Assembly (NCBI GenBank): GCA_030706145.1
Contig: JAUZPB010000034.1
Location: forward strand, 1-37,813
DNA from: Bacteroidota bacterium
GTDB lineage: Bacteria; Bacteroidota; Ignavibacteria; Ignavibacteriales; SURF-24
DNA length: 37,813 bases
Direction of reading: 5' to 3'
Shown here: positions 16,409 through 25,764 of the stretch, in pieces
How positions within the stretch are numbered: the stretch's first letter is position 1
How the letters are laid out: the number at the start of each line of letters is the position of its first letter
Made by a program: the position numbers and the translations under genes
The notes under the pieces: generated by a model
What the model was told of the DNA's origin: nothing
Database searches by the model: none
What the model saw: only the letters and a program-made list of their open reading frames with translations

Positions 16409-17380
16409 TTATTTAATTGAAAAGATCGCCTCAGATTTTAATTTGTCAGATAATTTGCTTAGCATATCCTTTGTCATTGCCTGCAAATCATATTCAGGAT
16501 TCCATGACCATTCCTCTTTAGCTGCACTATCATCAAGGTTGTTTGGCCATGAATCGGCTATCGATTGTCTTAAGGGATCTATATTATACTCAATTGTAAA
16601 TTCGGGGATGGTTTTTCTTATTTCGGCTGCAATTTCCTCGGGAGAAACACTCATGGCCGTTATATTAAAGGCATTTCTGTGGCATAATCCTGAGGAATCA
16701 ACTTCCATTAGATCTATTGCAGCTTTTATTGCATCAGGCATGTACATCATATCCAGGTAGGTCTTTTCTTCAAGATAACAGACATATTTTTTATGCAGTA
16801 AAGCTTCATAGTATATTTCAACGGCATAGTCTGTTGTCCCTCCACCGGGTAGCGTCTTGTAGGAGATTAGTCCTGGATAGCGCACACCTCTTGTATCAAC
16901 TTTATATTTCTTATAGTAATAGTCGCAAAGCAGCTCTCCAGCTACCTTTGTTATACCATACATTGTCGTTGGTCTTTGTGTAGTATCCTGAGGAACATCA
17001 TTGATTTGCGTTAAGGGGCCGAAAGATGCAATTGAACTAGGAACAAAGATCCTGCATTTGTTTTCTCTTGCTATTTCCAGAATGTTGTACAAACATCCCA
17101 TATTAACATTCCAGGCAAACTGAGGCTTTTCTTCTGCAACGGCTGATAATATGGAAGCAAGATGAAATATACAATCAATTCCATAGGTTTTTACTATCTT
17201 GTTTAATGTATCAAAATCCAGACAGTCTACAGGAAGCGCTATTCCACTATCATGACTACTGTCGAGTTTTCTTTTTAGATCTGTGGCAATTACATTTTCA
17301 AGTCCGTATTTTTCTCTTAAAGCTTGGGTTAATTCCGATCCGATTTGCCCAAATGCACCCGTAACAAGTATTTTACCCAT
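16409..17380 (-). CDS. tdh: L-threonine 3-dehydrogenase, short-chain (NAD-epimerase-like) type
   Basis: The 323-residue protein oxidises L-threonine to 2-amino-3-oxobutanoate with NAD. It has the Rossmann motif TGAFGQIG (Gly8, Gly11, Gly14), the SDR catalytic pair Tyr141-Lys145 in YGITKVAGE, and the stretch RYPGLISYKTLPGGGTTDYA. The last is typical of this TDH class and not of sugar epimerases. It is the extended-SDR type, unrelated to the zinc-dependent Tdh of E. coli. The ATG follows AAGGAG. It is first in the tdh-kbl operon, and a promoter is predicted at 17438-17466. Confidence 0.92.
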   Translation of the reverse strand: MGKILVTGAFGQIGSELTQALREKYGLENVIATDLKRKLDSSHDSGIALPVDCLDFDTLNKIVKTYGIDCIFHLASILSAVAEEKPQFAWNVNMGCLYNILEIARENKCRIFVPSSIASFGPLTQINDVPQDTTQRPTTMYGITKVAGELLCDYYYKKYKVDTRGVRYPGLISYKTLPGGGTTDYAVEIYYEALLHKKYVCYLEEKTYLDMMYMPDAIKAAIDLMEVDSSGLCHRNAFNITAMSVSPEEIAAEIRKTIPEFTIEYNIDPLRQSIADSWPNNLDDSAAKEEWSWNPEYDLQAMTKDMLSKLSDKLKSEAIFSIK

Positions 17381-17437
17381 GTTAGGCTCCTTTAAATGCT
17401 TTTTTGGGGAATTATCTTACATCGAACATTTTATTCT

Positions 17438-17466
17438 ATTCTAAGAATGTTTTAAGATAAAAGCAA
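17438..17466 (-). promoter_or_regulatory. Candidate promoter of the tdh-kbl operon
   Basis: On the minus strand TTGCTT (17466-17461) is followed after 17 bases by TAGAAT (17443-17438), a five-of-six -10 match. The -10 overlaps a small palindrome, ATTCTTAGAAT, which could serve as an operator. The start codon lies about 58 bases further on. Confidence 0.4.
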
Positions 17467-17532
17467 TTTTATTGGTGATCTTGTAATAGATTTTTTGTGG
17501 GGAGGGAAATCTCTTTTCTGATAAAGAAGGTA

Positions 17533-18762
17533 TTATTGCTCTTCAGATTCTACTTTGATCTTAACCAGCTCGATCCTTATGTTATTTGCCCTTAAAATAA
17601 TAATTTGAAAGCGCCCAATTACAATTTTTTCACCTTTTTGTGGTATTCTTCCAATATGGGATGTTATAAAGCCTGCTAAAGTAGCATAATCCCCTTCTGG
17701 AATATTAAGATCAAGCTGCTCATTTATGTAGTCTATTTCAACTTTGGCTCCAATTACAAATGTATTTTCGGAAACTTTTTTGCAAATCTCATCATCTGTG
17801 TCAAATTCATCCCTTATTTCACCGAAGAGCTCTTCAATTATATCTTCCATAGTTAGTATGCCAGCTGTTCCGCCAAACTCATCTACAGCAATAGCAAAAG
17901 TAGTACGCTTTTCCGAAAATTCCTTTAACATTTCTGTGGTCTTTTTGGTATCCGGGACAAATATTACAGGGCGCATTATATCCAAAAGTCTTTGGGGCTT
18001 TTTGAACAGGTCATATGCAAAAACAACCCCTTTTATGTTATCCAGGCTGTCTTCAAATACAGGAAGTTTTGAATAGCCAGATTTAATAAAGCTTTCTAAT
18101 ACATCCTCAATTGTACTGCTTATCTCAACACCTACAACATCTGTCCTTGGTCTCATTATCTCATATATTCTCTGATCGCCAAGTTCAATTATGTGTGTAA
18201 GAATATCAGTTTCATCTTTATTTACTACACCAGCTTCACTGCTTTCCTTTATTAAATCCTGAATATCCTGCCTGTTAAAGAGTAGATTTATACTCTCTTC
18301 TTTCATACTTTCGCTTTTTGTTAGAAAATTGGAAAGCGATGAGGTAAGCCTTACAAATGGATATAATATAATTGAAAATATCCTGACGGGTATTATTGTC
18401 ATCATCAGTGTTCTGTCTGCCATCTCGCGGGCAAAATATTTGGGAAGCAATTCTCCAAAAATGAGGAGTATTGCAGTCTCTACAACAAGTATTGTAAATT
18501 CTTCATAGTGAAAATAGAGCTCTAGGAATAAAGTACATAAAGAGGCAAAAACAATGTGAACAAGATTTGTCCCAATAAGTATCGTAGAAAAATATATCTG
18601 CGAGTTCCTGAAGAAATACAAAGCATTTGATGCAGCAAGGTTTTTCTTCCTGGCTTTTATCTCAAATTTTATCTTATTTGATACAACAAATGCAAGTTCC
18701 GAAGAGGAAAAAAAACCGCTAAGTAGCACAAGAACTATTAAGAAAATGACTTCAAAAAACAT
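17533..18762 (-). CDS. CorC/HlyC-type membrane protein with DUF21, CBS pair and C-terminal CorC domain
   Basis: The 409-residue protein has an N-terminal DUF21 (CNNM) membrane domain of about three to four helices (residues ~1-180, with GFFSSSELAFV near the start). A pair of CBS domains follows (~200-315, MRPRTDVVGV and AIAVDEFGGTAGILTMEDIIEELFGEI), then a CorC_HlyC domain (~325-405, GDYATLAGFI). Members act in Mg2+ or Co2+ efflux or as ion-transport regulators, with nucleotide bound by the CBS pair; the name hemolysin is historical. The gene starts only 3 bases after the stop of the upstream lipoprotein gene, so the two are probably translated together. Confidence 0.9.
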   Translation of the reverse strand: MFFEVIFLIVLVLLSGFFSSSELAFVVSNKIKFEIKARKKNLAASNALYFFRNSQIYFSTILIGTNLVHIVFASLCTLFLELYFHYEEFTILVVETAILLIFGELLPKYFAREMADRTLMMTIIPVRIFSIILYPFVRLTSSLSNFLTKSESMKEESINLLFNRQDIQDLIKESSEAGVVNKDETDILTHIIELGDQRIYEIMRPRTDVVGVEISSTIEDVLESFIKSGYSKLPVFEDSLDNIKGVVFAYDLFKKPQRLLDIMRPVIFVPDTKKTTEMLKEFSEKRTTFAIAVDEFGGTAGILTMEDIIEELFGEIRDEFDTDDEICKKVSENTFVIGAKVEIDYINEQLDLNIPEGDYATLAGFITSHIGRIPQKGEKIVIGRFQIIILRANNIRIELVKIKVESEEQ

Positions 18763-18765
18763 ATA

Positions 18766-19266
18766 TCAATAAACTTTTTCTATATTAATCACTTTTGAGC
18801 TATAAAAATATGACTCTGTTCCCAAAACAAAATGAAACTTAAGTTTTACTGGGTGATCCATCTTTAAACGACTATCAAGTTCAAAACCACCTGCATCAGA
18901 AAACTTTAAGTGCCGGCTTTCCAATGAATCTTTGACCTCACCACTCTTCGCTTTATCTCTTAAGACAGGCTGAAAGCTATAGAGCAACTTATCGTCCTGA
19001 TAGACTATTACTTCTTTAAACTGAACTTCATTTAGATCAATCTCACCCTTTTTCTCAATTTTTACATCCCCAGTTACATGGAACTTTGCCTTGCTCCCTG
19101 GCATCAGATTTACCCATGCATAAAGCTCACTTTCTTGTATGCCATATTTAGCATCAGAAGTCTTTTTATCCTTAGAAGAAGAAGAACAGCACCCATTAAC
19201 TATAAGTACGATGAGCAAAAAAACTATGACTCCTAAATTTCCTTTCATTAAGTATTCTTTCATCAT
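18766..19266 (-). CDS. Small lipoprotein of unknown function
   Basis: This 166-residue protein has a lipoprotein signal with lipobox VNGC (Cys26) followed by CSSSS and a lysine-rich linker. The mature part looks like an all-beta domain (ELYAWVNLMPGSKAKFHVTG, then KLKFHFVLGTESYFYSS). I recognise no family. Two adjacent ATGs open the gene; GAAGG 9 bases upstream suits the first. Its stop is 3 bases from the CorC-type gene and it lies 32 bases after the prenyltransferase gene, so all three may share a transcript. It may be an envelope partner of the CorC-like protein; that is inference. Confidence 0.7.
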   Translation of the reverse strand: MMKEYLMKGNLGVIVFLLIVLIVNGCCSSSSKDKKTSDAKYGIQESELYAWVNLMPGSKAKFHVTGDVKIEKKGEIDLNEVQFKEVIVYQDDKLLYSFQPVLRDKAKSGEVKDSLESRHLKFSDAGGFELDSRLKMDHPVKLKFHFVLGTESYFYSSKVINIEKVY

Positions 19267-19298
19267 GATTTTTTGCCTTCAAGTTATTTTACAACTAG

Positions 19299-20237
19299 TT
19301 AAAAATACACAATGTAAACTGTCACTAAAACATAAAGTATCACATTTACTATCATGGGTAGATCAGTTACCATGACTTCAGTTGCATTTTCACCCTTGCT
19401 TCTCTTATAGACAAGATACATAAAACGGAAGATACCAAAAACAACAAATATTGTAGTATATACTAAATTTTCGCTATGAAGGTAATTAACAGTCCTTTCG
19501 GACACTGAGTAAAGAGCATAACAGATTATCACTCCTGCAGCTGAAATAGATGCTATTTGCTCTGTAAAACTAATTGAATACTCTGACAAAACCTTCCTTG
19601 TAACACCATTACTCTCTGAAAGCGAAAGCCCAAGTTCAGAACGGCGCTTCATAATTGCAAGAAACAATGAAATAAATAGTGTAGTAAGTATCAGCCAGCT
19701 TGAAATATATACCGAAATAGCAAAAGCACCCCCAAGTACCCTAAGCATAAAGCCTCCTGCTATTGAAATAATATCAATTATTACAAGCTGCTTTAAGACC
19801 AAAGAGTAAAGAATATTAATGAGAATATATCCGGCAAGTACAAGATCAAATTTCAAATTTAAGTTCGTCATCAAAAAGATCACTATCAGGCCTAATAATA
19901 CTAGCCATATTATTGCATTCCTCTTTGAAATAGCACCACTTGCAATAGGCCTGTATTTCTTTTTCGGATGTAACCTGTCTTGTTCAATATCCACAAGATC
20001 ATTCATTATATAAACTAAACTTGAGGTAAGGCAAAAAGCAATAAATGCTATTATTACCTGCACAAAGTATTGCGTACTAAAGAGATTTTTGGAAAATATG
20101 AGTGGAACAAAGACAAAAAAGTTCTTTATCCATTGCTCCATTCTCATCATTTTCAGATAATTTCCTATTACATTTCCCAAACTCAATTGAGTCGGGACTT
20201 CTATTGTCTTTTTCATCTCAGGATTACCGTTTACCAT
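19299..20237 (-). CDS. UbiA-family prenyltransferase, DPPR-synthase type
   Basis: This is a 312-residue integral membrane protein with about eight helices. The first Asp-rich motif is NDLVDIEQDRLHP (residues 79-91: Asp80, Asp83, Asp87), followed by KKKYRPIASG. That pattern matches decaprenyl-phosphate phosphoribosyltransferase (UbiA_DPPR) rather than UbiA, MenA or heme O synthase. Such enzymes join PRPP to a polyprenyl phosphate to supply a lipid-linked pentose. RMEQWIKNFFVFVPL near residue 32 is also typical. No DprE-like epimerase is adjacent, so the use of the product is unknown. The start ATG at 20237 has no clear Shine-Dalgarno; an alternative is the ATG at residue 8. Confidence 0.85.
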   Translation of the reverse strand: MVNGNPEMKKTIEVPTQLSLGNVIGNYLKMMRMEQWIKNFFVFVPLIFSKNLFSTQYFVQVIIAFIAFCLTSSLVYIMNDLVDIEQDRLHPKKKYRPIASGAISKRNAIIWLVLLGLIVIFLMTNLNLKFDLVLAGYILINILYSLVLKQLVIIDIISIAGGFMLRVLGGAFAISVYISSWLILTTLFISLFLAIMKRRSELGLSLSESNGVTRKVLSEYSISFTEQIASISAAGVIICYALYSVSERTVNYLHSENLVYTTIFVVFGIFRFMYLVYKRSKGENATEVMVTDLPMIVNVILYVLVTVYIVYF

Positions 20238-20352
20238 TTTCGTAGTTAAAAGTTATTGATATTCGGTTTAACAAATGAGTTATACAAAATATAATTCCTT
20301 GGTTTTAGTCGGAAATATAAGCTATTTTCTCTGTAAACTCCATAAAATAAAA

Positions 20353-20396
20353 ATCCGCAGATAATCATTCTATAAACAGAACTATTACCTGCGGAT
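20353..20396 (-). terminator. Terminator of the acyl-CoA mutase gene
   Basis: ATCCGCAG-A-TAAT (20353-20365) pairs with ATTA-C-CTGCGGAT (20384-20396) with a single mismatch and an 18-base loop. In the minus direction it is followed by TTTTTATTTTATG. It lies about 50 bases after the mutase stop codon. Confidence 0.8.
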
Positions 20397-20447
20397 AAAA
20401 ACTGTTAAAACAAAAAACTATTAAAACAAACTGTTAATAAGAAAAAC

Positions 20448-22115
20448 TCAGAAGACCACAACTTCCTCATATGTTCCAAAATGCTTCTTTAGCTCAGAAA
20501 CCATCTCACCTAATGTCACATTATTTATGGCCGCTTTTATCATTACAGGCATAATATTATTGCCATCTATAGCTGAACGTCCTATTTCCTTTAATGACTC
20601 TTCTACTGCCTGGTTATCCCTGCTTTGGCGCAATTGGGAAAGAAGCTTCTTCTGCTTTTTTTCCACTTCTGGGCTTACCTGCAGGATTGGTATGTCAAGT
20701 CTTTCTTTTTCCTCAACAAATTCATTTACACCGACAATGATCTTTTCTTTTTTATCTAATTCAACCTGGTAACGGTAAGCTGCATCTGCAATTTCTTTTT
20801 GGAAATACCCTGTCTCAATTGCTTCAATTACTCCACCAAGAGAATCAATCTGTTTAAATATCTCTTCTGCCTGCTTTTCCATTTTCTCAGTTAGTGATTC
20901 AATATAGTAGCTTCCTCCTAGTGGATCTACTGTATTTATCACTCCTGTCTCATAGGCTATTATCTGCTGTGTCCTTAAAGCAATCTTAACTGCTTTTTCA
21001 CTTGGAAGTGCAAGTGTCTCATCCATTGAATTTGTATGAAGAGATTGTGTTCCTCCCAAAACAGCCGCAAGGGCCTGAAAGGCGGTCCGGACAATGTTGT
21101 TCTCGGGCTGTTGTGCCGTTAGTGTGCAGCCTGCTGTTTGCGTATGAAACCTTAACCAAAGTGATCTTGGATTTTTGGCACCATACTTTTCCTTCATTCT
21201 TTTTGCAAAGATTTTCCTTGCTGCCCTGTATTTTGCTATCTCTTCGAAAAAGTCCAGGTGAGAATTAAAGAAAAAAGATATTCTTGGAACGAACTCATCT
21301 ACATCCATTCCCCTTTTAATGCATTCTTCTATGTATGCAAACCCGTCGGCTAATGTATATGCAAGTTCCTGCGCAGCCGTTGAGCCGGCTTCCCTTATAT
21401 GATAGCCGCTTACAGAAACAGGGTTCCACTGAGGTACCTCACGCGTACAATACTCAATCATATCGGTTATTATCCGCATGGAAGGCCTTGGTGGAAAAAT
21501 ATATTCCTTTTGAGCTATATATTCCTTTAGTATGTCATTCTGTAATGTTCCTCTAAGATCCTTAAAATCCACACCCTGCGACTTTGCTACGGCCAGGTAA
21601 AATGCAAAGATGATAGAGGCCGGAGAGTTAATTGTCATTGAGGTCGAGACTTTCTCCAAAGGGATTTTGTCAAAGAGCACCTGCATATCCCTAAGCGAAG
21701 AGACCGCAACACCACAGATGCCAACTTCACCCTGACTCATTTCGGCATCAGAATCCCATCCCATAAGAGTAGGCAGGTCAAAGGCAACCGAAAGCCCTGT
21801 CTGCCCATGGTCAAGAAGATAATGAAACCTTGCATTTGTATCCTCTGGTGACCCAAAGCCTGCAAACTGCCTCATTGTCCAAATCTTGCCTCTGTATCCA
21901 TTCGAGTGAATACCTCTTGTAAATGGGTATTCACCAGGGAATCCAATCTCACTCAAATAATTAATATTTTCTATATCTTCAGGACTATAAAGCATTTGAA
22001 CTGGCTCTCCGCTTACAGAAGTAAACTTCATTCCAGTATTATATGATTTTGAAGCCCTTTGCTCAAACTTGCCTTTTGCCGTCTTGAACTCATCGTCTCT
22101 AGATCTTTGGTTCAT
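20448..22115 (-). CDS. B12-dependent acyl-CoA mutase, large subunit; residues point to isobutyryl-CoA mutase (IcmA type)
   Basis: The 555-residue protein is the TIM-barrel substrate domain of the methylmalonyl-CoA mutase family, without a fused cobalamin-binding domain. It must pair with a separate small subunit, which is not in this window. Family marks include [16 protein letters not shown] and [17 protein letters not shown]. Compared with the P. shermanii enzyme, the substrate carboxylate-binding Tyr89 is Phe84 here (TMRQFAGF) and Arg207 is Gln202 ([12 protein letters not shown]). The Phe/Gln pair is the published signature of isobutyryl-CoA mutase, so the expected reaction is isobutyryl-CoA to n-butyryl-CoA. 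The ATG follows GGGAGGG. It lies 28 bases downstream of mutL. Confidence 0.88.
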   Translation of the reverse strand: MNQRSRDDEFKTAKGKFEQRASKSYNTGMKFTSVSGEPVQMLYSPEDIENINYLSEIGFPGEYPFTRGIHSNGYRGKIWTMRQFAGFGSPEDTNARFHYLLDHGQTGLSVAFDLPTLMGWDSDAEMSQGEVGICGVAVSSLRDMQVLFDKIPLEKVSTSMTINSPASIIFAFYLAVAKSQGVDFKDLRGTLQNDILKEYIAQKEYIFPPRPSMRIITDMIEYCTREVPQWNPVSVSGYHIREAGSTAAQELAYTLADGFAYIEECIKRGMDVDEFVPRISFFFNSHLDFFEEIAKYRAARKIFAKRMKEKYGAKNPRSLWLRFHTQTAGCTLTAQQPENNIVRTAFQALAAVLGGTQSLHTNSMDETLALPSEKAVKIALRTQQIIAYETGVINTVDPLGGSYYIESLTEKMEKQAEEIFKQIDSLGGVIEAIETGYFQKEIADAAYRYQVELDKKEKIIVGVNEFVEEKERLDIPILQVSPEVEKKQKKLLSQLRQSRDNQAVEESLKEIGRSAIDGNNIMPVMIKAAINNVTLGEMVSELKKHFGTYEEVVVF

Positions 22116-22143
22116 CTAATTCCCTCCCTTTATTTCTTTACTT

Positions 22144-24060
22144 TTACGAAGTCCTTCCAAATCTTCTATCAAATTCATCTAATGGAATCTTTATTATTAT
22201 TGGGCGTCCATGCGGACATACGTAAGGCATTGATGTAGCAAACAACTGGTCTACAAGAAGCCTCATCTCCTTTTCTGAGAGCTTATCACCCGATTTAATT
22301 GCTGTCTTACATGAAAACGACTTTGCCAGGTTATCCCTTTCTTCTAGCTGCTTTTCTCTTTGATTCTTCTTATATTCATCAATTATTTCAACAAGTATTC
22401 TCTCCTCAGTACCTATCTTTACATCAGGGGGAACTCCGTCAATTACAATTGTATTCTTACTAAAGAATTTAATCTCAAAACCTAACTTAGTCAAATGAGA
22501 ATGTAATTCCTTAAGTATTGCATAATCTCCTGGATCCATTTGCAAGGTTTGTGAAAATAAAAGCTGCTGCGAAAATGGAAGATCGGCATTAAATGACTTC
22601 AATGCTTTTTCATAAAGTATCCTCTCGTGTGCTACATGCTGGTCAATTATCATAAGCCCGCTTTTGATCTGTGAGAGTATATACTTATTGTGCAGTTGTA
22701 TAATAAAAGAAGTATTGCCCATACTGTCGCTTTCAAATTCTCCAGACCGGCTGCTGCTATTACTGCGGTGATATACTTCTCTTTGCTCGACTTCCTGAAA
22801 TGGGTTATTTACTTCTGACTTGGGAGCTGTTTTCTTTATTTCTGGATTCAGATTTGAAAACAGCAAATCAATTTCCTTGTCTGAATATGAACCTTGCTCC
22901 CTGTTAGCAGTCCCTTGCGAGGAGACAAAACTGCGCTCAGAGGAAGATGGGTGTTCAACAAATGGACGATCAGAAAAATTTTGCCTTTCGGTTTTCTGGA
23001 AATTATTGAAACTAAGCTTTTCTCCTGCCGCCCTTGTCTCCGAGTCAATTTTCATTGAAGGAACCAGATCATAGCTGCCCAGACTTTTCTTTATAACTGC
23101 ATGTACAAAAACATAAATATCCTTTTCATCACCAAATTTTACTTCGAGCTTTGATGGATGTACATTTATATCTACTCTTGATGGATCAATTTCCATAAAC
23201 AAAATAAAAAACGGATAATCCCCTTTATCCAGAAGGTTTTCATATGCACTAAATACTGCATGGTTAACCTGCTTACTTGAGACAAAGCGGTTGTTTATAT
23301 ATAAGTACTGCTCACCCTTGCTTTTTTTAAGAAAAGCAGGTTTTGCTACATATCCCGATATACTTATATAATCTGTTAGTTCCTTGACCTCAATTAGTGC
23401 ATCTAGCATATTATCGGCAAATACACTTTTTATCCTATCATCTCTGCTTCCTTTTGGATAGTCAAACAGAAGATCATCATCATTATAGAACTTAAAACTT
23501 ACCTTTGGATTACTGAGTGAAATTTTCTTAAATGTCTCTGTTATATGTTTTAGTTCAGTAGCATCCGACTTTAGAAAATTCCTCCTTGCAGGTGTATTGA
23601 AAAACAGGTTCTTTACAATTATGGAAGTCCCTTTTGCAAATGAGCCCTTCTCTTTGACTATTGTAACCCCATCTTCTATTTTCAAATGGGTACCTATCTC
23701 CTCATCCTTTGGTTCAGTCTTTATTTCAAGTTGACTGACAGAGGTTATTGAGCTTAAAGCTTCTCCTCTAAAACCAAATGTTCTAATAGCTTCCAGATCT
23801 TCATAAGTGAATATTTTGCTTGTTGCATGTCTTTGAAGGCTTAAAACTGCATCTTCCTCTGACATGCCATCCCCATCATCAACAACCTGAATAAGAGCTT
23901 TCCCTGCTCTTTTTACTATAACATCTATGTTTTCAGCATGCGCATCAAGCGCATTTTCCATTAATTCCTTAATCACTGACTCAGGGCGCTGTACTACCTC
24001 ACCGGCTGCAATTTTATTTGCTATATTTTCAGGCAGAATTTTTATTTTACTTTGAGACAT
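22144..24060 (-). CDS. mutL: DNA mismatch repair protein MutL (endonuclease type)
   Basis: The 638-residue protein has the GHKL ATPase domain (NKIAAGEVVQRPESVIKELMENALDA, then DDGDGM and TFGFRGEALSSI), a variable linker of about residues 330-430, and a C-terminal dimerisation/endonuclease domain. The nicking motif is DQHVAHERILYE at 473-484; the consensus DQHA has Val here, the acidic residues are kept. Later marks are SCKTAIKSGD and CPHGRP (Cys615), both part of the metal site. It should therefore nick DNA, as expected in bacteria without MutH. The ATG follows AAGGAAC. It lies upstream of the acyl-CoA mutase gene and downstream of folA. Confidence 0.95.
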   Translation of the reverse strand: MSQSKIKILPENIANKIAAGEVVQRPESVIKELMENALDAHAENIDVIVKRAGKALIQVVDDGDGMSEEDAVLSLQRHATSKIFTYEDLEAIRTFGFRGEALSSITSVSQLEIKTEPKDEEIGTHLKIEDGVTIVKEKGSFAKGTSIIVKNLFFNTPARRNFLKSDATELKHITETFKKISLSNPKVSFKFYNDDDLLFDYPKGSRDDRIKSVFADNMLDALIEVKELTDYISISGYVAKPAFLKKSKGEQYLYINNRFVSSKQVNHAVFSAYENLLDKGDYPFFILFMEIDPSRVDINVHPSKLEVKFGDEKDIYVFVHAVIKKSLGSYDLVPSMKIDSETRAAGEKLSFNNFQKTERQNFSDRPFVEHPSSSERSFVSSQGTANREQGSYSDKEIDLLFSNLNPEIKKTAPKSEVNNPFQEVEQREVYHRSNSSSRSGEFESDSMGNTSFIIQLHNKYILSQIKSGLMIIDQHVAHERILYEKALKSFNADLPFSQQLLFSQTLQMDPGDYAILKELHSHLTKLGFEIKFFSKNTIVIDGVPPDVKIGTEERILVEIIDEYKKNQREKQLEERDNLAKSFSCKTAIKSGDKLSEKEMRLLVDQLFATSMPYVCPHGRPIIIKIPLDEFDRRFGRTS

Positions 24061-24188
24061 ATGTTCCTTTTTCTTAAGTACTAATGGTTCTATTCTAATA
24101 TTTTACTGCTTTTTTTTCTATAGCTCATGATTTTTTTTATCTACCACACAATAAATTGGCTTAAGCTGTATAAAGCCTAACTCTCTAC

Positions 24189-24674
24189 TTACTTTCTTTT
24201 CCTTATATAAAGCACTACACTAAAATCTGGATACTTAATCCTTGTCTCTTCTTCCCATTTGCCCCAATCTAGCTCCGGGAAAAGGACGTCACCTTCAGCC
24301 TCAAAATCCATCCTGGAGACACTTAAAACATCTGCAGTCTTTATTGCTTGCTTGTAGATTTCAGCCCCGCCAATAATGAATATCTTTTCGACCTTTTCAT
24401 GATCACTACAGTAATTATATGCATCTGTAAGGTCATTAAAAACCTTAACTTCATCATAATTATATTTTAATTCTTTGTTCCTGGAAATTACAATGTTAAG
24501 CCTTCCCTTTAATGGTTTTTTTAACGATTCAAACGTCTTTCGGCCCATTACTACAGGAAAACCCATTGTAAGTGACTTAAAGTACTGCATGTCCTCCTTA
24601 GAGTGCCATGGAATAGTACCACCCTTTCCGATTACTCCGTTTTTTGAAACAGCAACAACTATTATTTTTTCCAA
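24189..24674 (-). CDS. folA: Dihydrofolate reductase
   Basis: This 161-residue DHFR reduces dihydrofolate to tetrahydrofolate with NADPH. It has VVAVSKNGVIGKGGTIPWH at the N-terminus, catalytic Asp28 in the HSKEDMQYFK helix, and MGRKTFESL plus IFIIGGAEIYKQA for NADPH binding. The start is TTG at 24672-24674: an in-frame TAG lies two codons upstream, no ATG is available, and GGGAG lies 10 bases before it. It follows thyA by 53 bases on the same strand, the classic thyA-folA pairing in which ThyA makes the dihydrofolate that FolA recycles. Confidence 0.95.
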   Translation of the reverse strand: MEKIIVVAVSKNGVIGKGGTIPWHSKEDMQYFKSLTMGFPVVMGRKTFESLKKPLKGRLNIVISRNKELKYNYDEVKVFNDLTDAYNYCSDHEKVEKIFIIGGAEIYKQAIKTADVLSVSRMDFEAEGDVLFPELDWGKWEEETRIKYPDFSVVLYIRKRK

Positions 24675-24727
24675 ATACTAAACTGCTCCCAAAATTTTTA
24701 ATATAGCATTTTTTTTTATTGTACTGA

Positions 24728-25567
24728 TCAAACAGCTACTTCAAACTTTATTCTATCATGATGTTTATATCCAATTAGCTGAAAATCTTCAAACGTAAGT
24801 TCATCAATTGGCTTTTGCGCAATTTTCAGCTGTGGCAATTCCAGGGGTTCTCTCTTAAGCTGTTCCTTTAAGCCTTCAAGGTGATCATATTTCTCCATAG
24901 CGCTCCCTTTGTCGGCAACGTAAATGTGAGCATCAACAATCGTGTGTGCAAACATTCCAAGCTTAAGGCCAACCTCCTGAGCAATGATCTGCGTTAATAA
25001 TGCATAGGCTGCCAGGTTAAATGGAATTCCAAGAGCAATATCACCCGACCTTTGAGTCAAATGGCAGTTTAACTTTCCGTCATTTACATTAAAGGCGTAT
25101 GTGTAATGACAAGGAGGAAGTTTACTCTTAGTGGCATTTCCAGGCTCCCAGGCTGTTACAACTAGCCTTCTGCTATATGGATCTTTCTTTAGTGTATCTA
25201 TAACATACTTAATCTGGTCAATTTCCTTTACAACCCAGTTACCATTTTTGTCTTTTTCAGCACTCGGAAAATGACGCCAGTAATATCCATATGCTGTCTC
25301 AAGATTTCCATCCTCATCTGCCCATGCATCCCAGATCTTTGTCTTTTGTCTTAAATTCCTTATATGGTTCTCTCCTGAAAGATACCATAATACTTCATGA
25401 AGCATTGAGCTCCAGATCATCTTCTTTGTTGTAAGTAATGGGAACCCTTTTGCAAGATCAACTCTGTAAAAGGCTCCAAAATATGATAGCGTATCAACAC
25501 CTGTTCTGGAAGGCTTCCTAACACCATTTTCAATTACTAGTTTTACTAAATCAAGATACTCTTTCAT
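24728..25567 (-). CDS. thyA: Thymidylate synthase
   Basis: The 279-residue protein converts dUMP and methylenetetrahydrofolate to dTMP and dihydrofolate. It has the N-terminal RTGVDTLSYFGAFYRVDL, the catalytic Cys153 in LPPCHYTYAF, QRSGDIALGIPFNLAAYALL for dUMP binding, and the expected C-terminal IKFEVAV, which closes over the active site. Length is normal for ThyA. The ATG follows GGGGTG. First gene of the thyA-folA pair, it lies downstream of a 197-base region in which I see no other feature. Confidence 0.97.
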   Translation of the reverse strand: MKEYLDLVKLVIENGVRKPSRTGVDTLSYFGAFYRVDLAKGFPLLTTKKMIWSSMLHEVLWYLSGENHIRNLRQKTKIWDAWADEDGNLETAYGYYWRHFPSAEKDKNGNWVVKEIDQIKYVIDTLKKDPYSRRLVVTAWEPGNATKSKLPPCHYTYAFNVNDGKLNCHLTQRSGDIALGIPFNLAAYALLTQIIAQEVGLKLGMFAHTIVDAHIYVADKGSAMEKYDHLEGLKEQLKREPLELPQLKIAQKPIDELTFEDFQLIGYKHHDRIKFEVAV

Positions 25568-25764
25568 TTCACCCCAATATTAAACTTTTATATTATTATA
25601 AAGAAATAAATGCTTTACTTAAGTAAAATAATAGCAGAAAACCGGACAATTTTTCGAAAGTCTGGTAATTACTCTGTCAGATATGATAAATGAAAAATGT
25701 ACGAAATCTCAGAGATATATACTATGAGCAGCACTCAGTGAATTTAATAGTTAAATATAACAAA

